Assembly (NCBI GenBank): GCA_030840545.1
Contig: JAVEEH010000348.1
Span: 1-6,089, forward strand
Direction: 5' to 3'
Source of the DNA: Frankiaceae bacterium
GTDB lineage: Bacteria; Actinomycetota; Actinomycetes; JAFAQI01
DNA: 6,089 nt
The notes below the pieces were generated by a model that had not been told where the DNA came from, searched no databases, and saw only the letters and a list, made by a program, of their open reading frames with translations. This document shows, in pieces, positions 1 through 5,982 of this stretch (position 1 is its first letter; each line of letters starts with the position of its first letter). The translations under genes and the position numbers were made by a program.

Positions 1-1329
1 GTCCTGCTCGTCGACGAGCCGACGCTGGGCGGCGACGTCCGTTCGCGCATCGACCCCTACCACATGCTCCGCGCCGCAGCACGAATCGGCGACGCGGTTG
101 TCGTCGTCTCTTCGGACGCCGCCGAGCTGGCTGGGCTGTGCGACCGGATCGTCGTCATGTCGCGTGGGCTCATCGTCGCCGAGGTCCCGGGTGAGAGGGC
201 GACGGAGGAGAGCATCATCGGCGCGTTCACCAGCGCGGAACACGCAGTTCGGGAGGACACCGTCGTTCCGCAGGCGCTCGTCCAGAGATGGCGACGCCAG
301 CGTGCGTTCCTCCGCCTGCACCAGGACGCCATGCGCCTGGGGCTGCTCGTCCTGATGCTCGTGGTCATCGCCGGGTATGCGCAGAGCCGCAACAGCACCT
401 TCCTCACAAAGCCGAGCATGTACAACATCTTCCTGCTGGCGTTGCCGCTTGCGATGGTGGCGGCGGCCGAGTTCCTCGTCATGTTCACCGGCGGGATAGA
501 TGTGTCTGTCGGCGCGACGATGGGTGTCACCGTCGCCGTGCTCTCCTTTGCCATAACGAGCTCCGGTGCGGTTACTGGCATCCTGCTCTCGGTGCTCATC
601 GCGGTCGGCGTCGGGATAGTGATCGGCGCGGTCAACGCGATCATCGTCGAACGCATCCGCATCTCGCCCGTCATCGCCACGATCGCGACGCTGGGCGTCC
701 TCCAAGGCGTCGGGCTGCTGGTCCGCCCGCAGGCGGCCGGCATCATCAGCGTCAACCTCACGAACGCGCTGACCAAGCAGATCGGTCCGTTCCCCGCCCC
801 GATCCTCGTGGTCGCCGGCTTGTTCGTGGTCGCGGACGTCGCCCTCACTCGCACCGGGCGGGGACTGCGGCTGCGCGCGGTCGGGCTCAACCCGCTCTTT
901 GCCTACCGGCTCGGCGAGAACGCTCCGCGACTGCGCCAGGTCGCCTACATCGGCTGCGCCGTCCTCGCCGCGCTGGCCGGAGTGCTGCTCGCTGCCCAGG
1001 TGGGCGTGGGTGACTCGACCGTGGGCAACCAGTACACGCTGCTCGCCGTCGCCGCTCCGATCCTCGGTGGGGCGAGCCTGCTCGGTGGCCGCGGCAGCTT
1101 CATCGGGTGCCTGGTCGGCGCTGTGCTGCTGGCGACGTCGCTGGCGCTGCCGACCGTGCTGGCGCTCAGTGACGGCACCAGCTTCGTGCTCGCCGGTGCG
1201 CTGACGCTGCTCGCGCTCCTCATCTACACCCAGAGCGCCTGGCGGGTGATGGCGCGGTGGACGCGCCTCGCCCGGGTCAAGCTCCGCCGATCGCTTCCCG
1301 CCACTGGGCGCGTCGCGCCGTCCGCATGA
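1..1329 (+). CDS. Sugar ABC transporter ATPase-permease fusion protein (5' end outside window)
   Basis: Inner-membrane component of a ribose/xylose-type (CUT2) sugar importer; substrate unknown. The frame is open from base 1, so the gene starts upstream. Window residues 1-8 are a Walker B motif (LLVDEPT), followed by a D-loop-like GGD at 10-12. The H-loop position reads SSD (37-39), as in the second ATPase domain of RbsA-type proteins, where His is normally absent. CDRIVVM and the domain end follow, to about residue 80. Without a stop, a BPD_transp_2 permease begins: TM1 about 113-127, GGIDVSVG at 164-171, and GGASLLGGRGS at 356-366, both hallmarks of RbsC-like permeases. The hydrophobic region continues to about residue 418, followed by a basic tail. 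ATPase and permease are usually separate genes; here they are one frame. A permease-only start at ATG 331 (about 332 aa) is possible, but no stop would end the ATPase before it. The binding protein is not in the window. Confidence 0.9.
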   Translation, partial: VLLVDEPTLGGDVRSRIDPYHMLRAAARIGDAVVVVSSDAAELAGLCDRIVVMSRGLIVAEVPGERATEESIIGAFTSAEHAVREDTVVPQALVQRWRRQRAFLRLHQDAMRLGLLVLMLVVIAGYAQSRNSTFLTKPSMYNIFLLALPLAMVAAAEFLVMFTGGIDVSVGATMGVTVAVLSFAITSSGAVTGILLSVLIAVGVGIVIGAVNAIIVERIRISPVIATIATLGVLQGVGLLVRPQAAGIISVNLTNALTKQIGPFPAPILVVAGLFVVADVALTRTGRGLRLRAVGLNPLFAYRLGENAPRLRQVAYIGCAVLAALAGVLLAAQVGVGDSTVGNQYTLLAVAAPILGGASLLGGRGSFIGCLVGAVLLATSLALPTVLALSDGTSFVLAGALTLLALLIYTQSAWRVMARWTRLARVKLRRSLPATGRVAPSA

Positions 1330-1331
1330 CT

Positions 1332-1350
1332 GCCACCTGTGGCCCGCCAC
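1332..1350. repeat. Triple alternating 5-bp repeat GCCAC-GTGGC-GCCAC
   Basis: Just after the transporter stop codon, GCCAC (1332-1336), its reverse complement GTGGC (1339-1343) and GCCAC again (1346-1350) lie at exact 7-bp steps, each separated by 2 bp. The middle arm can pair with either neighbour. It sits in the only sizeable gap of the window, upstream of the ribosome binding site of the next gene. The arrangement is read directly; an operator or small mRNA structure is only a possibility, and chance is not excluded in DNA this GC-rich. Confidence 0.35.
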
Positions 1351-1361
1351 CACCGAAACGC

Positions 1362-1366
1362 AGGAG
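1362..1366 (+). promoter_or_regulatory. Ribosome binding site of the LLM oxidoreductase
   Basis: AGGAG lies 6 bases before ATG 1373 and only 3 bases before the in-frame GTG 1370. This spacing decides for the ATG. It is the clearest Shine-Dalgarno sequence in the window; most of the following genes seem to depend more on coupling to the upstream gene. Confidence 0.7.
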
Positions 1367-1372
1367 AGTGTG

Positions 1373-2236
1373 ATGGACGTCGGTGTCTACACCTTCACGA
1401 CGGACCGGGACATGCGCCCGGACCGTTTCGCGGTCGAGGTGGAGCAGCGTGGGTTCACGGCGCTGATGTTGCCGGAGCACGCTCACATCCCGTGCGCCCG
1501 CGAGACGCCCTATCCGGACGTCTATGGCGGCGGCGTGCTCCCGGACTTCTACCAGCGCACCTATGACCCGTTCGTCGCGCTGAGCTTCATCGCTGCGGCC
1601 ACCACAACGCTTCGGCTCGGGACCGGCATCTGCCTGGTCGCGTTGCGTGACCCGATCCACACGGCGAAGGAGGTCGCGTCGCTGGACACGTTGTCGGGCG
1701 GGCGGTTCAACTTCGGTGTCGGCTTCGGCTGGAACGAGGACGAGTTCATCAACCACGGGGTGCCGTTCAAGGGTCGACACGCGCTGGTCCGCGAGAAGGT
1801 CGAGATGATGAAAGCCATCTGGGCCCAGGACGTGGCGTCGTACGACGGAGACCGCGTCCGGCTGACGCCGTCGTGGTCGTGGCCCAAGCCGGTGCAGAAA
1901 CCACACCCGCCGATCTATCTGGGTGGCAACGGGCCGGTCACGATGCGGCACGCCGCCGAGTGGGCTGACGTCTGGTATCCGACGAGCCCTGCGAACGACC
2001 CCAACCTCGAACGGTCGATCCCGCAGTTCAAGCAGATGGTGGCCGATGCCGGCCGTGACCCGGATGCAGTCCGGGTCGGTCTGGCCCCTGCCGCTGCGGA
2101 CGCGGCGCGACTGGAGGAGCTCGCGGCCAACGGCGTCGACGAGTGCAACGTGGCCATCATGGGTGGGGACGACCGAGAGCTGCTCGGCAACCTCGACGCG
2201 CTCGTCGAGGCACGGAACAAGGCGCTCGGCCACTGA
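1373..2236 (+). CDS. LLM class flavin/F420-dependent oxidoreductase
   Basis: Cytosolic TIM-barrel oxidoreductase of the luciferase-like monooxygenase superfamily, 287 aa, a usual length for the group. Visible family features are the N-terminal strand MDVGVYTF, PEHAHIP at 34-40, a TLRLGTGI strand after the YDPFVALSFIAAAT helix, the very conserved SGGRFNFGVGFGWNEDE block (108-124), and a PPIYLGGNG strand (about 179-187) followed by a helix and ADVWYP, typical of the cofactor-phosphate side of the barrel. The overall pattern resembles the actinobacterial TIGR03619 (Rv2161c-like) F420 enzymes, but whether it uses F420 or FMN cannot be told by eye. Substrate unknown. Since F420-dependent glucose-6-phosphate dehydrogenase belongs to this superfamily, a sugar or polyol dehydrogenase role in this operon is plausible, but inferred. 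The start is set by the AGGAG at 1362. The SDR gene follows after 2 bp. Confidence 0.92.
   Translation: MDVGVYTFTTDRDMRPDRFAVEVEQRGFTALMLPEHAHIPCARETPYPDVYGGGVLPDFYQRTYDPFVALSFIAAATTTLRLGTGICLVALRDPIHTAKEVASLDTLSGGRFNFGVGFGWNEDEFINHGVPFKGRHALVREKVEMMKAIWAQDVASYDGDRVRLTPSWSWPKPVQKPHPPIYLGGNGPVTMRHAAEWADVWYPTSPANDPNLERSIPQFKQMVADAGRDPDAVRVGLAPAAADAARLEELAANGVDECNVAIMGGDDRELLGNLDALVEARNKALGH
2191..2210. repeat. Perfect 8-bp inverted repeat, 4-bp loop, within the LLM gene end
   Basis: CCTCGACG (2191-2198) and CGTCGAGG (2203-2210) are exact reverse complements around a 4-base spacer. They lie inside the 3' end of the LLM gene (encoding about NLDALVEA) and end 28 bases before the GTG start of the SDR gene. 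An mRNA hairpin here could affect translation of the next gene, but Leu-Asp/Val-Glu codons in high-GC DNA give such palindromes easily, so a function is not claimed. There is no U tract, so it is not an intrinsic terminator. Confidence 0.35.
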
Positions 2237-2238
2237 CC

Positions 2239-3003
2239 GTGCCCTGGCGATCCGTGCTGGTCACCGGCGCTGCGCAGGGGCTGGGCCTCTCGATCGCCGA
2301 GGAGTTCGGCGCGGCGGGCTATCGCGTCGTGCTGGCGGACCGGAATGAAGCCGCTCTGCAGGCAGCAGCGGCGGGTATGCGAGAGCGCGTCGGGCCGGAC
2401 AACGTGCATGTCGTCGCCGCTGACGTCACCGAGGACGCGTCGGTCGACGCGCTCGTCCAGTCGGCCACGTCGTGGGCGGGTGGGCTGGACGTGCTCGTCA
2501 ACAGCGCAGGTGTCATCGCCCGCGCGCCGTCCGATGAAGTCGCGACCGACTCCTGGCAGAGCGTGCTCGACGTCAACCTGGGTGGGGCTTTCCGATGCGC
2601 CCGGGCGGCGTTCTCACGCCTGAGGGTGTCGCCGTACCCGTCGATCCTCAACATCGGCTCGCTGGGTTCGGTTCTGGGGATGCCGATGCGACTGCCCTAC
2701 AACGCCTCGAAGACCGGTTTGCTCGGCTTGACCAGGACGCTCGCCGCGGAGTGGGGGCAGTTCGGGATCCGCGTCAACGCGATCACGCCGGGCTTCATCG
2801 ACACCGCGATGATGCGGTCGGGCCTGGACAGTGGCGCTCTGGACGAACAGCTCATGCTGCACCGCATCCCGATGCGGCGGCTCGGCCAGGCGAGCGAGAT
2901 CTCTGGCGTCGCGCTGTTTCTCGCCTCACCGGCGGCGTCGTACATCAACGGCGCGACGATCCCGATCGACGGCGGCACCACCATTGACGGCACCTTTTTC
3001 TGA
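2239..3003 (+). CDS. Classical short-chain dehydrogenase/reductase (SDR), likely NAD(H)-dependent
   Basis: Cytosolic NAD(P)-dependent alcohol/ketone oxidoreductase with a Rossmann fold, 254 aa from the GTG at 2239, the normal length for classical SDRs. Seen in order: TGAAQGLG nucleotide-binding motif (9-16), D34 at the end of the second strand (LADR), which usually favours NAD over NADP, ADV at 61-63, NSAG (88-91, the NNAG motif), and the catalytic tetrad N113, S141, Y154 and K158 (YNASK). The RVNAITPGFIDT loop and the C-terminal IDGGTTIDG are standard. GTG 2239 puts the glycine motif at the usual distance from the N-terminus. An in-frame ATG at 2143 would add 32 residues encoded within the LLM gene and is unlikely. 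No good Shine-Dalgarno is seen; the 2-bp gap suggests coupled translation. The substrate is probably a polyol, sugar or hydroxy compound, by context only. Confidence 0.93.
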   Translation: MPWRSVLVTGAAQGLGLSIAEEFGAAGYRVVLADRNEAALQAAAAGMRERVGPDNVHVVAADVTEDASVDALVQSATSWAGGLDVLVNSAGVIARAPSDEVATDSWQSVLDVNLGGAFRCARAAFSRLRVSPYPSILNIGSLGSVLGMPMRLPYNASKTGLLGLTRTLAAEWGQFGIRVNAITPGFIDTAMMRSGLDSGALDEQLMLHRIPMRRLGQASEISGVALFLASPAASYINGATIPIDGGTTIDGTFF

Positions 3004-3017
3004 TGGGACTGCGATGA
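3003..3017 (+). other. Four-codon mini reading frame overlapping the SDR stop
   Basis: The SDR stop TGA (3001-3003) shares its A with ATG 3003. This opens a frame encoding MGLR and closes at TGA 3015-3017. It is the first link of a chain of stop/start overlaps leading to the transketolase start. The arrangement is read directly. Whether ribosomes use it is unknown, and the peptide itself is unlikely to have a role. Confidence 0.2.
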
Positions 3018-3037
3018 CACAGCTGATCGGCCCATGA
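3014..3037 (+). other. Seven-codon mini reading frame ending in an ATGA overlap with the transketolase start
   Basis: ATG 3014 overlaps the preceding mini-frame stop as ATGA, encodes MTQLIGP and stops at TGA 3035-3037, which itself overlaps the transketolase ATG (3034-3036) as ATGA. A GGGA at 3005-3008 lies 5 bases before ATG 3014, whereas the transketolase ATG has no Shine-Dalgarno of its own. A leader that hands ribosomes to the next gene is therefore possible, but not shown. Confidence 0.25.
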
Positions 3038-3864
3038 CGAGAGCAGCCGCGGCGGAGCGAACCGTCGCGGAGCTGCAGGGCATCGCGATGTCCCTGCGAC
3101 GACGCATGCTGCGCATGGCGGCGCACAAGGGCGAGGGCTACATCGCCCAGGGTCTCGGGATCGCCGACGCCTTGGCCGCTGTCTATTTCCGCGAGCTGTC
3201 CATCGATCCGGGCCGGCTCGACGATCCAAATCGAGATCGGTTCCTCCTGTCGACGGGTCACTACTCAATCGCAATGTATGCGGTGCTGGCAGAGCTGGGA
3301 GTGCTCACCGACGAGCAGCTGGAGACCTACGCGCTGAACGGCAGTGCACTGCCGATGAGCACGTTCGACGAGACCCCCGGCATCGAGATCATCAGCGGTT
3401 CGCTCGGGCACGGCCTGGGACAGGGTGTCGGGATGGCGCTCGGCCTGCGCCTCGACGAGAGCCCGGCAAAGGTCGTGGTCGAGCTGTCCGACGGTGAGCT
3501 GCAGGAGGGCTCCACCTGGGAGGCGGCCATGGCCGCAGCGAGCTTCCGCCTCGACAATCTCTGGGCGTTGGTCGACTGCAACGGCATCCAGGCCGACGGT
3601 CCGCTGGTGCTGGACATGGAACCGGTGCTCGACAAGTGGCGGGCCTTCGGTTGGTCGGCGGTGGAAGTGAACGGCAACGCGATGCAGGAGCTCGTCGACG
3701 CCTTCGACGCGCTGCGCAAAGAGCCGGGTCCACGGGCCGTCGTCTTGCGGACCACGCCGGGGTCCGGGGTGCCGACGATCGAGCGAAGGGATCGCGCGCA
3801 CTTCGTTCGCGTCAACGACGACGAATGGAGCCGCCTGATGGAGGAGCTCGAGGACCGTGGCTGA
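3034..3864 (+). CDS. Transketolase, N-terminal (pyrophosphate-binding) subunit of a split enzyme
   Basis: One half of a two-gene thiamine-diphosphate transketolase, which moves a two-carbon ketol unit between sugars; 276 aa, the usual size for split N-subunits. Seen: an N-terminal helix (RRRMLRMAAHKGEG), LSTGHYS with H76, PGIEIISGSLGHGLGQGVGMALG (about 115-137), the ThDP/Mg motif SDGELQEG from residue 152 ending at N183 (normally GDG...NN), and a C-terminal ARTVKGKG-like strand here reading LRTTPGSG, then H256. Oddities: the usual GSGHPGG segment reads GEGYIAQG, putting Tyr36 where a substrate-contacting His is expected. The usual LPGHP segment reads LPMST, losing a second His. ATG 3034 is the only usable start after the SDR stop in this frame. 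The C-terminal partner overlaps it by 8 bp. This is not the N-half of DXS or pyruvate dehydrogenase, judging by the partner and motifs. The substrate is unknown. Confidence 0.92.
   Translation: MTRAAAAERTVAELQGIAMSLRRRMLRMAAHKGEGYIAQGLGIADALAAVYFRELSIDPGRLDDPNRDRFLLSTGHYSIAMYAVLAELGVLTDEQLETYALNGSALPMSTFDETPGIEIISGSLGHGLGQGVGMALGLRLDESPAKVVVELSDGELQEGSTWEAAMAAASFRLDNLWALVDCNGIQADGPLVLDMEPVLDKWRAFGWSAVEVNGNAMQELVDAFDALRKEPGPRAVVLRTTPGSGVPTIERRDRAHFVRVNDDEWSRLMEELEDRG
3843..3846 (+). promoter_or_regulatory. Ribosome binding site candidate for the transketolase C-subunit
   Basis: GGAG at 3843-3846 lies 10 bases before GTG 3857, inside the end of the N-subunit gene. A second purine stretch, GAGGA at 3850-3854, is only 2 bases from the GTG. 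Together with the 8-bp gene overlap this supports GTG 3857 and coupled, stoichiometric synthesis of the two subunits. Confidence 0.45.
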
Positions 3865-4843
3865 CGTGCCGAGCCGGACCGGTGGCATGGGTGAGGTCGC
3901 GGACGTCGCAGGGCCATACGAGGTTGCGCCCTTCGGTGAAGCCCTGAGGCAGCTGGCCCGCGAACGATCCGACATCGTCGGTGTGACGGCGGACATGGGC
4001 CGCTACAGCGACATCGGCCCGTTCAAGGACGAGTTCCCGGAGCGGTTCTTCAACGCCGGAATGGCCGAGCAGAGCGCGATCATGATCGCGGCCGGGCTGG
4101 CGAAGGTCGGCAAGGTCGCATTTGCAGCGACGTACGCCGCCTTCCTCACCCGACGCGCGCTGGACTTCATGGCCATCGCCTGCGCGCACAGCATGGCGGA
4201 CGTCAAGGTCATGGGCGGCTCACCTGGCCTGGTCAACCCCTATGGCGGCACCCACCAGGCCATCGAGGATCTCGCGGTGATGTGCTCCATCCCGGACGTG
4301 ACGGTGATCGACCCCTGCGATGCGGTCGAGCTCCGGCAGGTCGTGCGAGCCGCAGCGGAGACGCCGGGCACCTTTTACATCAGGAACCTCCGCGGCAAGG
4401 TCCCCGTCGTCCTCGACGAGTCCTCGTATCGCTTCGAGATCGGCAAGGCGAAGCAGCTTCGTTCCGGCACCGATGTCGGCATCATCAGCACCGGCTTCAT
4501 GACGGCGCGGGCGATGCAGGCCGCGGAGCGAGCCGCGGACGCCGGTGTCAGCTGTGCCGTGCTGCACGTGCCGACGTTGAAGCCCTTCGATGATGACGCA
4601 GTCGCCGAGTTCGCGGCCGACGTCGGCCGCCTCGTCACCGTCGAGAACCACCTGCGCTCGCGCGGGCTGGGCTCCTCCGTCATCGAGTCCCTCTACAGCC
4701 GCGGCCAGGTGGTCCCGCTGATCCGGATCGGCCTCGGGGACCGCTTTCACGTCTGCGGTTCACAGGCCTACCTCGAACAGCTCTACGGCCTCGACCTCGA
4801 CGCCATCACCACCGCAGTCGTCAAGGGGCAATGGGACTTTTGA
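3857..4843 (+). CDS. Transketolase, C-terminal (pyrimidine-binding) subunit of a split enzyme
   Basis: Partner of the preceding gene; together they form the ThDP active site. 328 aa. Seen: VTADMGRYSDIGPFKDEFPERFFNAGMAEQ with E71 as the catalytic glutamate that activates ThDP, AAGLAKVGKVAFAATYAAF, GGTHQ with H133 retained, EDLAVMCSIPDVTVIDPCD, FYIRNLRGK (R176, R179), and FEIGKAKQLRSGTDVGIISTG, which begins the transketolase C-terminal domain (about 190-328), including TVENHLRSRGLGSSV. Oddities: the segment before GGTHQ usually reads THAGLxxGEDG but here reads GGSPGLVNPYG, so the His that contacts the donor phosphate in classical transketolases seems replaced by S122. The arginine of the usual MRxxP is C143. 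The first ~20 residues look like an extension; M11 (ATG 3887) is an alternative start. The gene overlaps the N-subunit by 8 bp and the dehydrogenase by 13 bp. Confidence 0.92.
   Translation: MADVPSRTGGMGEVADVAGPYEVAPFGEALRQLARERSDIVGVTADMGRYSDIGPFKDEFPERFFNAGMAEQSAIMIAAGLAKVGKVAFAATYAAFLTRRALDFMAIACAHSMADVKVMGGSPGLVNPYGGTHQAIEDLAVMCSIPDVTVIDPCDAVELRQVVRAAAETPGTFYIRNLRGKVPVVLDESSYRFEIGKAKQLRSGTDVGIISTGFMTARAMQAAERAADAGVSCAVLHVPTLKPFDDDAVAEFAADVGRLVTVENHLRSRGLGSSVIESLYSRGQVVPLIRIGLGDRFHVCGSQAYLEQLYGLDLDAITTAVVKGQWDF
4823..4828 (+). promoter_or_regulatory. Ribosome binding site candidate for the GldA-like dehydrogenase
   Basis: AAGGGG lies only 2 bases before ATG 4831 but 11 bases before the in-frame TTG 4840, whose last two bases begin the TGA stop of the transketolase C-subunit. 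The site therefore fits TTG 4840 better than ATG 4831. The start of the following gene is uncertain by three codons, or by eight if ATG 4855 is used. Confidence 0.4.
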
Positions 4844-5973
4844 CGAGCCCCACGATGCCGGGCCTTCGCGTCTTCGGCGCACCGCTGCGCTATGTCCAGG
4901 GCCCGGGGGCACTCGACAGTCTCGGTGAGATCGTGCGAACCCGACACGAGCGCGCGGTCGTGCTCATCGACGCGCTCCTCGTGGATGCTCTCGCCGGGCG
5001 CGTCACGGCGTCCCTCGCCGGCGCCGGTGTCGCTGCCTCGGTCCTCGCGGCCAGCGGTGAGGTCACGCAGGCCAGGATCGACGCCGAAGCCGAGGTCGCC
5101 CGGGCCTTCAACCCGACGGTCATCGTCGCGATCGGTGGCGGCAAGACCCTCGACACGGGGAAGGGGATCGCACGCAGCCTCGGCGCTCGCATGATCACGG
5201 TGCCGACGATCGCCTCCAACGACGGGCCGACCTCGCGCGTCATTGCGCTGTACGACGAGGCGCATCGCCTCGTGGACACGCCGCGGATGGACGAGAACCC
5301 GGAGGCAGTCGTCGTCGACACGCAGCTGATCAGCGAGGCGCCGACCCACTTCTTGGTGGCCGGGATCGGTGACGCGGCGGCCAAGCGGTTCGAGGCCGCT
5401 GCCTGCGCCCGCGGCACCGGCATGACGTCCAACGGCACCCGGCCGCTGGAGCTCGCGAGCGTCATCGCGGACGAGTGCTATCGGCTGCTCGTTCAGGATG
5501 CGCGGGAGGCGCTGGTCAGCGCCGAGCGGAACGAGGTCTCACCGGCGCTCGAGCGTGTCATCGAGGCGGTGATCCTGATGTCGGGTCTGGCCTTCGAGAA
5601 CGGTGGCTTGTCCCTCGCCCATTCGATGACGCGCGGCCTGCTGGAGCTCTCCGACGTGAAGAGCCGCTTGCACGGCTACCACGTGGCCTATGGCCTCCTG
5701 GTGCAGTTGATGCACGAAGGCGACGTCGAGTCGTTTCGCTCGACCCGCGCGTTCTTCCAGGCCACCGGCCTGCCGGTGGCCCTGCGCGACATGGGTCAGC
5801 CGTTGTCCGCAGCGTCGGCCGATGTCGTGGTGCAGGCAACGCTTGGGGCGCCACACCTGGCCAACTGCGTCCCGGTGCCAACCGCGATCTCCCTTGCTGC
5901 GGCCATGAACAGCGTCGAGCTCGGCGACGTGACTGACGTTGCACTCAACACCCGGAGGGAGCCGCGCGGATAG
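4831..5973 (+). CDS. Glycerol dehydrogenase-like (GldA family) metal-dependent alcohol dehydrogenase
   Basis: Cytosolic NAD-dependent dehydrogenase of the iron-containing alcohol dehydrogenase superfamily, GldA branch, which interconverts glycerol and dihydroxyacetone or similar vicinal diols and hydroxyketones. 380 aa from ATG 4831, near the usual ~365 aa. Seen: RVFGAPLRYVQGPGAL at the N-terminus, the NAD-binding IGGGKTLDTGKG (101-112), VPTIASNDGPTS (GldA usually PTIASTDAP), VVVDTQLI, and FLVAGIGDA. The expected metal ligands are all present: D181, H264 (SLAHSM) and H281 (HGYHVAYG). The C-terminal helices include FFQATGLPVALRDMG. The IASNDGPTS loop slightly recalls glycerol-1-phosphate dehydrogenase, but the rest follows GldA. 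TTG 4840 or ATG 4855 are alternative starts; ATG 4855 would begin MPGLRVFG. The overlap with the transketolase suggests a small hydroxyketone or polyol made or used in the same route, but the true substrate is unknown. Confidence 0.9.
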   Translation: MGLLTSPTMPGLRVFGAPLRYVQGPGALDSLGEIVRTRHERAVVLIDALLVDALAGRVTASLAGAGVAASVLAASGEVTQARIDAEAEVARAFNPTVIVAIGGGKTLDTGKGIARSLGARMITVPTIASNDGPTSRVIALYDEAHRLVDTPRMDENPEAVVVDTQLISEAPTHFLVAGIGDAAAKRFEAAACARGTGMTSNGTRPLELASVIADECYRLLVQDAREALVSAERNEVSPALERVIEAVILMSGLAFENGGLSLAHSMTRGLLELSDVKSRLHGYHVAYGLLVQLMHEGDVESFRSTRAFFQATGLPVALRDMGQPLSAASADVVVQATLGAPHLANCVPVPTAISLAAAMNSVELGDVTDVALNTRREPRG

Positions 5974-5982
5974 CCTTCCGCC

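Noticed and set aside
57..890. Long open frame on the minus strand (277 codons) opposite the transporter
   Set aside because: Low-complexity Thr/Ser/Ala/Met/Pro composition mirrors the complement of membrane-protein codons. It has no domain features and lies opposite a clearly coding permease.
1277..2233. Long open frame on the minus strand (318 codons) opposite the LLM gene
   Set aside because: It is Arg/Asp/Val-rich, shows no recognisable motif, and lies fully opposite a gene with strong family signatures. Long antisense frames are expected in DNA with high GC at third codon positions.
1373..2236. LLM gene as a sulfoquinovose or alkanesulfonate monooxygenase (SsuD/SmoC-like)
   Set aside because: At 287 aa it is much shorter than typical SsuD-type enzymes (about 360-380 aa), and its motifs follow the short F420-type LLM group. 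No flavin reductase or sulfonate gene is seen.
2143..2238. N-terminal extension of the SDR from ATG 2143
   Set aside because: The extension is Arg-rich, lies inside the LLM gene and precedes a normal SDR N-terminus. GTG 2239 gives the expected glycine-motif position.
2239..3864. SDR and transketolase N-subunit lie in the same frame, separated by one TGA, suggesting a readthrough fusion
   Set aside because: One third of adjacent genes share a frame by chance. There is no known readthrough context or selenocysteine element visible, and the transketolase has its own ATG at a sensible place.
4220..4750. Minus-strand open frame opposite the transketolase C-subunit
   Set aside because: It is a shadow of the coding strand, with Asp/Gly/Arg-rich composition and no motif.
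5941..5982. Possible terminator after the GldA-like gene
   Set aside because: No stable stem followed by a U tract is seen, and the next gene begins 9 bp after the stop.
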